Of a DNA stretch of 64,000 nucleotides, positions 26,284 through 35,060 are shown in pieces (position 1 is the first letter of the stretch; each line of letters starts with the position of its first letter). The notes beneath the pieces were generated by a model. The model was not told where the DNA came from and did no database searches. It saw nothing but the letters and a program-made list of their open reading frames with translations. A program made the position numbers and the translations under genes. The stretch covers positions 868,001-932,000 of the forward strand of contig NZ_CP034234.1 in NCBI RefSeq assembly GCF_003931795.1, given 5' to 3'. The DNA comes from Erysipelothrix piscisicarius. Lineage in GTDB: Bacteria > Bacillota_I > Bacilli_A > Erysipelotrichales > Erysipelotrichaceae.

Positions 26284-27756
26284 ATGTTTAACATAAGTCT
26301 TGATGTTAAGACAGATCAAGGACGTGATCTTATCACGTCTTTTTCTATGTCCGTAAATAAAGGGGATCGTGTGGGCGTGATCGGAGAAGAGGGAAATGGT
26401 AAAAGTGTATTTCTTAAATCACTTGTCAATCGTCCCGAAATTCAAAAACTCAGAATCCACCGTTCCTTGCATCCAGAATCCATCGTTTTTGGATATCTAG
26501 GTCAGGAGTTGGAACCGCAGGAGCGTGCTCTAACGCTCTTGGAATTTGTGTTAGGGAGTGCTTGGGATCGTTTTGGGGAGTTTGTCCCCTTGTTTTTAAC
26601 GATGGTACCAACATTGGATGAAAATGACTATAATCGCACCATGGACTCATTAAGTGGTGGTGAATGTGTTCGTATTCAATTACCAAAGCTTCAGATGCAA
26701 GATGTTGACTGTTATGTTTTGGATGAGCCCACCAATAATTTAGATATAGAAGGCTTAATCTGGTTTGAACACTGGATGGAAATGCAAACCAAACCCGTTA
26801 TCTTTGTATCACACGATCTTAATACGTTAAAACACAGTGCAAATCGCATTCTACACTTTGAACAATTACATCGTAAATCAATTTCAAAATTAACACTGTT
26901 TGAAGGATCCTATGATGCATATATTGAAAATCGTGAACGAGCCAGAGCGCACCATAATCAACAAGTTCGTTTTCAGAAACGATTTGAAGCGAAACAAGAG
27001 GCAACATGGCAAAAGCAGTATCAAAAAGTGGGTCATCAACTTCGAAATGTGAACCGGGCAGACCCTGGTCTTCAAAAGAAAATGAAAAATTTAAAAGCAC
27101 AAAAGAAGCGACGATCTAAACAAGTGACCTTGGAACACCAAGATCAAGAAGAAGCAATTAGAATGGAATTCGGCAAACAAAAACCAGTCTATTCGAATGT
27201 TGTTTTATCCATTGATATTCCATTTTTAGAGACCGATTGGGGTGTCCGAGGCCGAAACTATTACTACCGTTTACATGCAGGTGAAAAAGTTGCGCTTGTA
27301 GGTCTAAATGGTAGTGGTAAAACGACTCTTTTTCATCGTATGATTCAGGGTCTTGAAGGGAATGTAGGTGTGATGCATCAGGATCATCATCAAAATCTTG
27401 ATGTGAGAAAAAATGCAATTGAAAATTGTATGCGGCTTGGGGAAGCGGAAATGGAAGTTCGAATTGAACTTGGCAGACTTAACTTTACTTCTGATGAGAT
27501 GGAACTTCCGATTATCCATTTATCCGGTGGACAAAAGGCAAAATTATCGCTGTTAAAGATATTACGGACAAAACCGGATGTGTTGTTATTGGATGAACCG
27601 ACGCGTAATTTAAGTCCATTTTCATTAAAGGTGATCTATGAGATGTTAGCGGATTATCACGGTGCGATTTGGTGTATTACGCATGACCTCCAACTTATCC
27701 AACATGTATTTAAAGATGTTTTAGAAATGACACCCAATGGTTTTACGAAACGTTAA
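26284..27756 (+). CDS. ABC-F ATPase, probable ribosome-protection type, copy 2
   Basis: A 490-residue paralogue of the ABC-F protein at 16529, alike from the opening MFNISLDVKTDQGRDLI to the end. Domain 1: GEEGNGKS, LSGGECVR, CYVLDEPTNNLDIE. Linker with KRFEAKQEATWQKQYQKVGHQL (about 215-290). Domain 2: GLNGSGKT (about residues 340-347), LSGGQKAK, VLLLDEPTRNLSPFS. No membrane helices. The shared DEPTRNLSP motif groups both with antibiotic-resistance ABC-F proteins. The attenuator-like leader is more terminator-like than that of copy 1, so the two may answer different drugs. The drug class is not shown by the sequence. Confidence 0.87.
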   Translation: MFNISLDVKTDQGRDLITSFSMSVNKGDRVGVIGEEGNGKSVFLKSLVNRPEIQKLRIHRSLHPESIVFGYLGQELEPQERALTLLEFVLGSAWDRFGEFVPLFLTMVPTLDENDYNRTMDSLSGGECVRIQLPKLQMQDVDCYVLDEPTNNLDIEGLIWFEHWMEMQTKPVIFVSHDLNTLKHSANRILHFEQLHRKSISKLTLFEGSYDAYIENRERARAHHNQQVRFQKRFEAKQEATWQKQYQKVGHQLRNVNRADPGLQKKMKNLKAQKKRRSKQVTLEHQDQEEAIRMEFGKQKPVYSNVVLSIDIPFLETDWGVRGRNYYYRLHAGEKVALVGLNGSGKTTLFHRMIQGLEGNVGVMHQDHHQNLDVRKNAIENCMRLGEAEMEVRIELGRLNFTSDEMELPIIHLSGGQKAKLSLLKILRTKPDVLLLDEPTRNLSPFSLKVIYEMLADYHGAIWCITHDLQLIQHVFKDVLEMTPNGFTKR

Positions 27757-27763
27757 GAAATGC

Positions 27764-28055
27764 TTGACAGCAAGGATATTCGTGCTATTATTGCATTAAT
27801 AACAAACTTTATGATTGAGAGGAGTAGCTTTCAAGAAGTAAGTTCAGAGAGTCTGTGGTTGGTGTGAACAGATCTTACCTCGAAGGTGAATGGGCTCATG
27901 AAAGGCGGAATGAACACTTCGGTAAGTAGTTTACGACGGTTGCCCCCGTTAAATGGGCAGGAATATGATAGTATTCCTATTGAGCTACGTAGATTACGTA
28001 GAGTTTCAGGTGGTACCGCGAAGACTTCGCCCTGTATGGGTGAAGTTTTTTTTGT
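27764..28055 (+). promoter_or_regulatory. T-box riboswitch (Trp) upstream of trpP
   Basis: A TTGACA (27764-27769) starts a leader of about 260 bases with the T-box layout. The AGAGAG and GGTTGGTGTGAA stem I distal elements are at about 27847-27872. A specifier candidate TGG follows in GGTGAATGGGCTCATGAA (about 27885-27902). The T-box sequence AGGTGGTACCGCG is at 28008-28020. A terminator stem ACTTCGCCC/GGGTGAAGT with T run (28024-28053) is the off-state. Uncharged tRNA-Trp would stabilise the antiterminator and turn on the transporter gene. TGG and the downstream TrpP gene agree with each other. Confidence 0.9.
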
Positions 28056-28128
28056 TCTTAGGGAGGTGATGACCGTGGTATGAAGTGATTGGTGTTTGTT
28101 GAATCATTTTGATAAAGGAGCGAAACAT

Positions 28129-28647
28129 ATGAAAATCAAAAATTTAACCCTTTCGACCTTGTTTTTAACACTGGGTCTTGTATTACATATCACGGTCCCG
28201 GGTACCGTAGGTTTTATGAAACCCGATTTTATGCTTGCGATGTTTTTCTTTGCGCTTTTTGGACTGCAATCGTTTCGAGAGGTTATCGTTGTAAGCATAG
28301 TTTGTGGCTTTTTGACTGCCATGACAACGGCAATGCCTGGTGGGGAAGTTGCTAATGTCATCGATAAACTCATTACCGGTCCACTTGTCTTCTATGGATA
28401 CCAATTCTTAGTTAGAAAATTGGATTTAAAGGTTTCGTCGTGTTTGATTACGTGTCTTGGAACTTGTATATCCGGCTTGATTTTTTTAAGCATCGTTCAA
28501 GTGCTGGGTGGGATTTCCCTCCCGCTACAATTTTTCCTATTGGGTATCATTCTTCCGGCGATGGTTGTAAATAGCATCCTTGTTTTGCTAATTTCAAAGG
28601 TGATGGAACGCATTCAACCGAAAAAAGAGCCTAATCTTCATTATTAA
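28129..28647 (+). CDS. trpP: Tryptophan transporter TrpP
   Basis: A 172-residue membrane protein of the TrpP (YhaG) family, which in Bacillus imports tryptophan. About five hydrophobic helices cover most of the length. The FMKPDFMLAMFFFALFG stretch (about residues 25-41) and TAMPGGEVANVIDKLITG (about 64-81) are typical of the family. ATG 28129 has AAAGGAG at the right distance. It is the sole gene behind the Trp-specific T-box, which fits uptake when charged tRNA-Trp is scarce. No trp biosynthesis genes are in view. Confidence 0.88.
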   Translation: MKIKNLTLSTLFLTLGLVLHITVPGTVGFMKPDFMLAMFFFALFGLQSFREVIVVSIVCGFLTAMTTAMPGGEVANVIDKLITGPLVFYGYQFLVRKLDLKVSSCLITCLGTCISGLIFLSIVQVLGGISLPLQFFLLGIILPAMVVNSILVLLISKVMERIQPKKEPNLHY

Positions 28648-28894
28648 ATATGAGATGGTTTCGTATCAAAAAATAATGTTTTGGATCAGATTATTTTCTG
28701 TGTTTTTAAAGATAAGTTTGATTAAGAAGACTAGAGTGGGTATACGTCCATGGAACACGATTGTATCAGTGTGTGTTTTGAGATTAAAAAGTCTTATACG
28801 TTGATAATGCGCTTTGATTATTTGTATAAATCCGATAATTTCACACTAGCATTCCCATAGTTTTTCGTTATAATAGGAACGAGGGATAAAATAT
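28648..28894. other. Intergenic stretch without a gene
   Basis: About 247 bases between trpP and the cyclase gene. I see no coding frame and no strong hairpin. A promoter-like TTATAAT lies near 28866-28872 with GAGGGATAAA before the next start. Confidence 0.5.
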
Positions 28895-29512
28895 ATGAAA
28901 CTGATCGATTTAACACAAACATTTAATGAAGCAACTGGGGTCTTCCCAGGCGATACGAAAACAAAATTTGACTTGGATGCATGTTTTGAAGATGACGGCT
29001 ACACAAACTATTCGGTGACGGCATCCTTGCACACAGGAACTAATGTGGAAGTTCCCATGCACCTATCAAGTGATGAGCGATTTATCAGTAATTTCCCCAT
29101 TGACCGGTTTATTGGTCGTGGCGTTATGATTGATGTTCGCAATCAAAAAGAAATTGGTTATAAACCGGATTACGAGCTCTTGGTGAATCAAGGGGATGTC
29201 GTCGTGTTTTATACTGGATTTGATGAGCGCCGTGGTGAGAAAGCGTATTTCGAAGATCATCCAGTCTTTACTGAGGAACTTGCAATGTTTCTTGTGGAAA
29301 AACAAATTAAGATGGTAGGGATGGATATTCCATCACCTGATTTGGAACCTTATTATGTCCATAATATTCTTATGGATGCGGATATTATGATCTTAGAAAA
29401 TCTCAACAACTTAGATTCATTACGCTATCATAAAGATTTTATTATTTCGGCAGTGCCGCTCAAAATCGAATCAGAAGCAAGTCCTGTTCGTGCTTATGCT
29501 GTTTTAAAATAA
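28895..29512 (+). CDS. Cyclase-family metal hydrolase with altered metal motif
   Basis: A 205-residue member of the cyclase/kynurenine formamidase-like family (PF04199). The opening IDLTQTFNEATGVFPGD and the late PSPDLEPYYVHNILM segment fit well. The family metal motif HxGTHxDxPxH reads HTGTNVEVPMH (about residues 46-56): the second His is Asn and the Asp is Glu. So metal binding or reaction may differ from kynurenine formamidase. It overlaps the following lipoprotein gene by one base (TAATG), which suggests a shared role. Substrate unknown. Confidence 0.82.
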   Translation: MKLIDLTQTFNEATGVFPGDTKTKFDLDACFEDDGYTNYSVTASLHTGTNVEVPMHLSSDERFISNFPIDRFIGRGVMIDVRNQKEIGYKPDYELLVNQGDVVVFYTGFDERRGEKAYFEDHPVFTEELAMFLVEKQIKMVGMDIPSPDLEPYYVHNILMDADIMILENLNNLDSLRYHKDFIISAVPLKIESEASPVRAYAVLK

Positions 29513-29976
29513 TGAGGCGTAACGTAACGTATGTGTGTATTGTGATGCTTTTTGGACTTACAGGCTGTCAAACACATCAAAACTCCGTCTGCGAAAAAGA
29601 CTATGTTGTCGATGGAAGTCTAATCCATGAAACGTATCGTGATACAATCTCGGATAATTATACAATTGAGCGTCTCCATACTTTTCAAATCAGTGATTTA
29701 AAGGAAAATATCGATGACTGGTTTTTAACGCAATTACCCCAAAAGGAAATCGTGATGTTCAAGGAAATTTTGAATCAAGAATCGTTGCGGTTTACCATGT
29801 TAAGTACAGACCAAGATTTTAATCAAGGAACGTTTTTAATTTCTCATCGTTATGTTTTTGATATGATGAGTTCGGATGAATTGCATCTTGTTTCCACAAC
29901 ATTTAATCAGTCCGTTCTAACTTTTGAAGCGTTAAAGACTTATCGCACACAACAAAATTTTAAATGCACGTATTAA
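29512..29976 (+). CDS. Hypothetical lipoprotein
   Basis: A 154-residue protein with a lipoprotein signal: MRRNVTYVCIVMLFGLTGCQ, where LTGC is the lipobox and C19 the lipidated residue. The mature part is soluble and acidic; I do not recognise a domain. Its ATG overlaps the cyclase stop, so the two are translationally coupled. A strong terminator ends the unit. Confidence 0.7.
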   Translation: MRRNVTYVCIVMLFGLTGCQTHQNSVCEKDYVVDGSLIHETYRDTISDNYTIERLHTFQISDLKENIDDWFLTQLPQKEIVMFKEILNQESLRFTMLSTDQDFNQGTFLISHRYVFDMMSSDELHLVSTTFNQSVLTFEALKTYRTQQNFKCTY

Positions 29977-29990
29977 CGTGCATTTTTTAT
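29962..29990 (+). terminator. Terminator of cyclase-lipoprotein operon
   Basis: AATGCACGT/ACGTGCATT stem, four-base loop, T run. Confidence 0.88.
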
Positions 29991-30046
29991 TGCTTCGATA
30001 AATGCGTTGTGGTATTGTATCGGTATAACGATACAGAGGTGGAACT

Positions 30047-30745
30047 ATGAAATTAGAGATTAATAATCTTTCAAAATCGTTTGATCAACAAGTAGTTTTG
30101 AAGGACATTAATTTAACGCTTGAAAAGGGAAAGATTTATGCGTTATTGGGGCGCAATGGAGCAGGGAAAACAACATTTTTTAACTGTATTAGTCAAGAAA
30201 TTCCCTATGACCAAGGGACGGTTTGTTTTGAGGATGGATCACCCTTAACCCAACAAGATGTCGGGTTTGTTTATACAAATCCGATGTTGCCTGAGTTTTT
30301 GACAGGACTTGAATTTCTGACATTTTTTATTGATATTCATAAGGATCAAGGATTTAAACGTGAAGATGTTCATTCTTATTTTGATACAATACAATTCAAT
30401 CAAGATGACCGTTATAAACTTATCAAAGACTATTCACATGGAATGCGTAATAAGCTGCAGATGCTCTGCATTATGATGTTGAAGCCAAAAGTTCTCTTTC
30501 TTGATGAACCATTAACTTCATTTGATGTGGTTGCATCCATTGAAATGAAACGTCAACTCGTAGCGTTTAAAGAAGACTGTATTATGGTTTTATCAACCCA
30601 TATGATGCAGATCGCTGAGGATATTTGTGATGAGGTGATTATCTTACATCACGGTGAAGCATCCATCTTAGATTTTGGGCGATTGCATGATCCTTCGTTT
30701 GAGGAAGATATCATTCATATCTTAAGTGATAATCATCAATCATAA
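30047..30745 (+). CDS. ABC transporter ATP-binding protein
   Basis: A 232-residue ABC ATPase. Walker A GRNGAGKT lies at residues 35-42 and Walker B VLFLDEPLTSFD near 151-162, with the switch His in LSTHMM. The signature position reads YSHGMRNKLQ instead of LSGGQ, a variant seen in bacitracin/lantibiotic-type and CcmA-like exporters. A large integral membrane protein overlaps the end by 20 bases, giving an exporter pair. Cargo is unknown; no precursor peptide gene was seen nearby. Confidence 0.85.
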   Translation: MKLEINNLSKSFDQQVVLKDINLTLEKGKIYALLGRNGAGKTTFFNCISQEIPYDQGTVCFEDGSPLTQQDVGFVYTNPMLPEFLTGLEFLTFFIDIHKDQGFKREDVHSYFDTIQFNQDDRYKLIKDYSHGMRNKLQMLCIMMLKPKVLFLDEPLTSFDVVASIEMKRQLVAFKEDCIMVLSTHMMQIAEDICDEVIILHHGEASILDFGRLHDPSFEEDIIHILSDNHQS

Positions 30746-32318
30746 TGTTTTAAAGGATATTACAAGGGTAAATCGAACGAATCAATTTATTTACTACCTT
30801 CGTTCGATAAAACCACTACGTAAAGTCATCTATACCAATATTTATGAAAAAACGGATCAAAAAAAGAAACTGGGGCGCGTTGTATCGGTTTTTCATTTTA
30901 TACGAATCGTCGTGAATCAATTTGTTTATCTATTTATTGTTTTTGGTCTGATTGCGAAAATATTTCCATCCGTTCCGATTGCGTTTATTTGGTTGCTCTT
31001 GGTGTTGCTTGGGTGCTGTATCAACACCATATCGACGGATGACTCTAAAGAGAAGTGGACCTTAATACGTTCCTTCAAAGTGGATTATCAATCTTACTAC
31101 ATGTTTCGTATGCGAAATGACTTCATTGAACGGATGCTTTACGCAATCGTGATGATGTCTACCGTTTTAATGTATAACCAAAGTTTTTGGATTGCATTGA
31201 TGATGGGACTGTTTGTGATGGCGTCCAAAATTATCGCGGAAGGCATTGATTTAACCTATTTCGATCGATACCACGAGAAGATTAAAGGAAGTTATAAAAT
31301 AGGATTTATGCTGGTGCTTACTTTGAGTGTAGGTGGTCTATATTTATTGAACCTCTTATCGGATCATTTGTTCTTGATTGTGACATGCATCACTGTCGTC
31401 GGTGCAATTGGATTTATAATTCGCAATCCATTTAATGCATCGGATATACATGAAGCATATGGACTCACGATGCTTCAACGTACACGTCCCGATGAAAGCC
31501 TTGCAGAGATAAATCTTAAAACAACACAGGAAACGTTACGCATTGATGATGATTACAATCTTGAACGATCGAATCGTGTTTTGAATCATCAAGAAGGATA
31601 CAGTCTTTTGAATCGACTTTTTCTTGAACGTCACCGGCGCCTATGGTTTAAACCCTTGCGTTTCCGATTTGTAATTATTTTGGTGGCAATGCTCCTAAGT
31701 ATCGTGGTGTTATGGGGAATGCGAATTCTTTTCCCTAATGAATTTATTGATGTCTCGAAAACACTTTCTACGGAGATTTTTAAATCGATAGGACCTTATA
31801 TTTTTGTCGTCTATTTGCTGAATATTGGCGAATCGATGACCCGTGCTTATTATCTAAACTGTGATTCGAAATTATTGAATTACGCTTTCTATCGTCGTCC
31901 TGAAATTATTTGGAAACAATTTCTTGGGCGGCTTGGAACGCTTGTAACATTGAATTTGATTCCACTTTTACCAATCATCTTGGGTGTGGTTTTTATGGTT
32001 TCAGTTGAATTCATTGTACCAGTACGTGGTGAAGTCATGATGTTTATACTTACCCTAATACTTTTAAGCATCTTCTTCAGTGTTCATAATCTACTGATGT
32101 ATTATACGTTGCAACCTTACAATGAATCGATGCAAGAGAAGGGAATACTCTACAACCTCATGAAGATTCTTGTGGTGATGGTTGCTTATAATGGTAATCG
32201 TCTAAGTTCAGTACCGAATCTAAATATATGGCTGTCTATTATTACAACCGTCTATTTTGTATTGGGTGTGTTTTGTGTACGAATGTTTTCAGGGAAAACC
32301 TTCAAAATCAGGAAATAG
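30726..32318 (+). CDS. ABC transporter permease, large membrane protein
   Basis: A 530-residue protein with about 10-12 hydrophobic helices in two blocks (about residues 45-95, 130-245 and 310-520), separated by a charged cytoplasmic loop (about 250-305). It belongs to the exporter-permease style rather than a named family. The start is GTG 30726 inside the ATPase gene; the next ATG is out of frame. It pairs with the upstream ATPase. Substrate unknown. Confidence 0.75.
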   Translation: MIIINHNVLKDITRVNRTNQFIYYLRSIKPLRKVIYTNIYEKTDQKKKLGRVVSVFHFIRIVVNQFVYLFIVFGLIAKIFPSVPIAFIWLLLVLLGCCINTISTDDSKEKWTLIRSFKVDYQSYYMFRMRNDFIERMLYAIVMMSTVLMYNQSFWIALMMGLFVMASKIIAEGIDLTYFDRYHEKIKGSYKIGFMLVLTLSVGGLYLLNLLSDHLFLIVTCITVVGAIGFIIRNPFNASDIHEAYGLTMLQRTRPDESLAEINLKTTQETLRIDDDYNLERSNRVLNHQEGYSLLNRLFLERHRRLWFKPLRFRFVIILVAMLLSIVVLWGMRILFPNEFIDVSKTLSTEIFKSIGPYIFVVYLLNIGESMTRAYYLNCDSKLLNYAFYRRPEIIWKQFLGRLGTLVTLNLIPLLPIILGVVFMVSVEFIVPVRGEVMMFILTLILLSIFFSVHNLLMYYTLQPYNESMQEKGILYNLMKILVVMVAYNGNRLSSVPNLNIWLSIITTVYFVLGVFCVRMFSGKTFKIRK

Positions 32319-32410
32319 TTTTATTCGGACAAATTTCGATAAACGAGTAAGAGACTTGAACCCCGAGGATATCTTCTCTATAATTAAGAAAATGCAGGGG
32401 AGCTGGATTG

Positions 32411-32809
32411 ATGAAAAGAAGAAAAGGGTATTTAATGGTCATGACCGGTGTGTTTTTTATCGCCGCGGTGTCTCATTTGATTTTCCCAAGTTATATGATT
32501 GAAAATTCAATTTGGGGTTTTGATTTTGGATGGCAGCGTGAATTGGGAGCAATGTATCTCGCGATAACCTTTGTGAACTGCTATGCACTCTATACACACA
32601 ATGATGATCAACAACATATTTTGGTCATGCTGGCGATGACGATGTGTATTGGAGTGGGGTTTAATAATTTAGGTGCATGGCTTTCATCGCCTTTAGACCA
32701 TAATTCTGTTCATATCGTAGGTGTGATTAATTTTTTAATAATTGGTGGATTTGCTGGGGTTTATCAAGGCTATCGAATTATGGCAAATGCAGTGGAACAA
32801 CGACAATAA
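32411..32809 (+). CDS. Small four-helix membrane protein of unknown function
   Basis: A 132-residue protein with about four hydrophobic helices (residues 7-25, 43-60, 70-88 and 100-118). An NNLGAWLSSPLDHNSVHI loop links helices 3 and 4. I do not recognise the family with certainty. ATG 32411 follows GGGGAG; a TTG one codon earlier is less likely. Its last three codons (CGA CAA TAA) are the first unit of an 11-bp tandem repeat. Confidence 0.65.
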   Translation: MKRRKGYLMVMTGVFFIAAVSHLIFPSYMIENSIWGFDFGWQRELGAMYLAITFVNCYALYTHNDDQQHILVMLAMTMCIGVGFNNLGAWLSSPLDHNSVHIVGVINFLIIGGFAGVYQGYRIMANAVEQRQ

Positions 32810-32854
32810 AACGACAATAAAACGACAATAAAACGACAATAAAACGACAATAAA
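32800..32854 (+). repeat. Five tandem copies of an 11-bp unit (VNTR-like)
   Basis: ACGACAATAAA repeats five times without change, from the end of the small membrane protein gene to its terminator. The unit includes the gene's last codons, so the array is a run of repeated gene ends. Confidence 0.95.
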
Positions 32855-32882
32855 ACGAGGCTTAGATGTCCTCGTTTTATTA
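32850..32882 (+). terminator. Terminator after the 11-bp repeats
   Basis: Eleven-base stem ATAAAACGAGG/CCTCGTTTTAT; the left arm borrows the last repeat bases. Confidence 0.8.
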
Positions 32883-32904
32883 TGTCAATTCTTGACTAAA
32901 ACAT

Positions 32905-32929
32905 AAAAAAACCAACCGAAGTTGGTTTG
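32905..32929 (-). terminator. Terminator of tRNA-Leu
   Basis: On the minus strand AAACCAAC/GTTGGTTT with a TTCG loop and T run, just after the tRNA. Confidence 0.8.
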
Positions 32930-32939
32930 AAGATATATT

Positions 32940-33024
32940 TGGTGCACCAGATAAGATTTGAACTTACACGACTTGCGTCACACGCCCCTCAAGCGTGCGC
33001 GTCTACCGATTCCGCCACTGGTGC
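32940..33024 (-). tRNA. tRNA-Leu(GAG)
   Basis: 85-base class II tRNA with long variable arm and encoded CCA. Anticodon stem CACGC/GCGTG encloses TTGAGGG, anticodon GAG. Confidence 0.93.
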
Positions 33025-33148
33025 ATTGCACTTAATTGCTTTTTTATTATAGCATTGGAATAAACAATGTGCAAGATTAAAAGTGGCTAATTTAATGATT
33101 TACGTAAAATATCGTGTATAATATTTATGGTTAAGAAGGAAGGTTATA

Positions 33149-34489
33149 ATGAAAATTCATAAAAAGACGTCAATGACAGAGGGCGTCATTTGGAAAGAAA
33201 TGCTCTTGTTTTCAATTCCGCTTTTGATTGGGAATCTATTCCAACAACTTTATAATACCGTGGACTCCTTTGTGGTTGGAAACTATGTGGGTGAAGAAGC
33301 GCTTGCGGCAGTTGGTGCAAGTACGCCTCTAAGTAACGTTATTATTGGTTTGTTTATGGGGATTTCGACTGGTGCGGGTATTCTTATTTCTCGATATTTT
33401 GGGGCGAAGAAAGATGAAGAATTGCATGATTCGATTCATACCTTTATGGCGTTTTCGTTGATTGTAAGTGTTTTTCTTACATTTTTCGGTTACGTAATGT
33501 CCCCAATATTTCTGGGGTGGCTCAAGACACCCGCAAATATTATGGAACCTGCAACACTTTACTTAAGAGTTTATTTTTGGGGTGTAACCGGTCTTGTTAT
33601 TTATAACTCAGGAGCAGCTATTTTACGTGCAATCGGGGATTCACGCAATCCCTTAATTTATCTATGCATCTCAAGTCTTATAAATGTTTCATTAGACTTA
33701 TTGTTTGTTATTGTTTTTGATATGGGAATTTTAGGTGTTGCGGTTGCAACACTGATTGCTCAGCTTACATCTGCAATTTTAGTCTGGATGCATTTACTAC
33801 GCGTTGATGATATTTATCAACTCAAGATGACAGATATTCGTATTCATCGAGATAAACTGTATGAAATTATTCGATTGGGAATTCCTACTGGAATTCAACA
33901 GACTGTAGTTTCATTTTCCAATGTCTTGGTACAATCGTATATCAATGCCTTTGGTTCTGCAGCCGTTGCCGGATTTAGTGCGGCGGATAAATTTAATGCG
34001 TTTTTATCCATGCCAACTCAAAGTTTTTCGTTAACAATAACGACTTTTACCGGTCAAAACCTTGGAGCTGGACGTAAAGAACGTATTATGGAGGGGGTTC
34101 GTACTGCTCTAGTTTTAGCGGTCGGGATCGTTATTATTATCGGGATTCCAACGTTTATCTATGCAGATCAACTCATTGGTTTCTTTTCACCTGAACCGAT
34201 GGTTATTGTATATGGTGCACGGATGTTACGGATTATGGTGCCATTCTATTTTGCACTCAGCACAACAAGTATTTTGAGTGGTGCATTACGTGGTGCAGGC
34301 CTCACAATGGTTCCGATGATTATCATGATTTCGTGTTTCACCATCCTAAGACAAATATTCTTATTTATCATGATGCGAATCAATCATTCCATTGATTGGG
34401 TATATTGGAGTTATTCTGTTACCTGGATCAGTTCAATGATTCTTACGCTTCTTTATTCAAAAGCTTCAAAATGGCTTGAAAAAGCATAG
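33149..34489 (+). CDS. MATE-family efflux transporter
   Basis: A 446-residue multidrug and toxin extrusion transporter with 12 hydrophobic helices. The opening LLFSIPLLIGNLFQQLYNTVDSFVVGNYVGEEALAAVGAS is the family hallmark, with the Asp of VDSF in helix 1-2. TFTGQNLGAGRKERI in the second half is the matching repeat. It likely exports cationic compounds using a sodium or proton gradient; the substrate is unknown. Its AAGGAAGG site is good and a terminator follows. Confidence 0.92.
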   Translation: MKIHKKTSMTEGVIWKEMLLFSIPLLIGNLFQQLYNTVDSFVVGNYVGEEALAAVGASTPLSNVIIGLFMGISTGAGILISRYFGAKKDEELHDSIHTFMAFSLIVSVFLTFFGYVMSPIFLGWLKTPANIMEPATLYLRVYFWGVTGLVIYNSGAAILRAIGDSRNPLIYLCISSLINVSLDLLFVIVFDMGILGVAVATLIAQLTSAILVWMHLLRVDDIYQLKMTDIRIHRDKLYEIIRLGIPTGIQQTVVSFSNVLVQSYINAFGSAAVAGFSAADKFNAFLSMPTQSFSLTITTFTGQNLGAGRKERIMEGVRTALVLAVGIVIIIGIPTFIYADQLIGFFSPEPMVIVYGARMLRIMVPFYFALSTTSILSGALRGAGLTMVPMIIMISCFTILRQIFLFIMMRINHSIDWVYWSYSVTWISSMILTLLYSKASKWLEKA

Positions 34490-34511
34490 TCCTCCAACGA
34501 GGACTTTTTTA
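34488..34511 (+). terminator. Terminator of MATE gene
   Basis: AGTCCTC/GAGGACT stem, CAAC loop, T run. Confidence 0.9.
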
Positions 34512-34541
34512 TGTTACAATAAAATAAAAAGGGTGGACAAT

Positions 34542-35060
34542 ATGAAAAAATTAAACATTATCGTTGATGTTCAAAATGACTTTGTATCGGGGACACTTGG
34601 TTTTGAAGGTGCAAACCAAGTGGTTATGAATATAATCCAAAAATTAGAAAATGAGCAAGATTGTGATGTTGTGTTCACACGTGATACGCATGGTTCAAAC
34701 TATCTTGAGACGCAAGAAGGACGTCGATTACCAATTGAACATTGTATTTTGGGGTCTCATGGATGGGCGTTGGATGCGCGGTTAGAGCCATTTATTAAGC
34801 CGGATTCAATTATTTTTAATAAACCGACGTTTGCATCGTTGGAGTTGGGGAATTATTTAGATCAAAAAAATTATGATGAAATTGAAGTGATGGGTCTTGT
34901 TTCAAATATCTGTGTTATTAGCACGTGTGTGATGGTTAAGGCTGAGTGTCCCGAATCCCGCATTCTTGTAGATGCATCATGTACAGACAGTTACGATCCT
35001 CTTTTAAATCAAAAGACCTTTGATGTCCTTGAAGGTTTACATGTGGATGTGATTCGATGA
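34542..35060 (+). CDS. Isochorismatase-family cysteine hydrolase (nicotinamidase-like)
   Basis: A 172-residue cysteine hydrolase. The triad is visible as D9 (IIVDVQNDFV), a Lys in FNKPTFAS, and C124 in VSNICVISTCVMV. The cis-peptide region before the Cys also fits. Metal ligands of true nicotinamidase (DxHxxxH) are reduced to DTHGSNYL, so nicotinamide as substrate is uncertain. ATG 34542 follows GGGTGGA. It overlaps the next gene by ATGA-type contact. Confidence 0.85.
   Translation: MKKLNIIVDVQNDFVSGTLGFEGANQVVMNIIQKLENEQDCDVVFTRDTHGSNYLETQEGRRLPIEHCILGSHGWALDARLEPFIKPDSIIFNKPTFASLELGNYLDQKNYDEIEVMGLVSNICVISTCVMVKAECPESRILVDASCTDSYDPLLNQKTFDVLEGLHVDVIR

Noticed and set aside
27886-28083. 65-residue ORF before trpP
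   Set aside because: It lies wholly inside the T-box leader and terminator, so the bases are explained by RNA structure.
32800-32854. Short tandem repeats as a possible CRISPR array
   Set aside because: The 11-bp units are directly adjacent with no spacers, and no cas genes are present.
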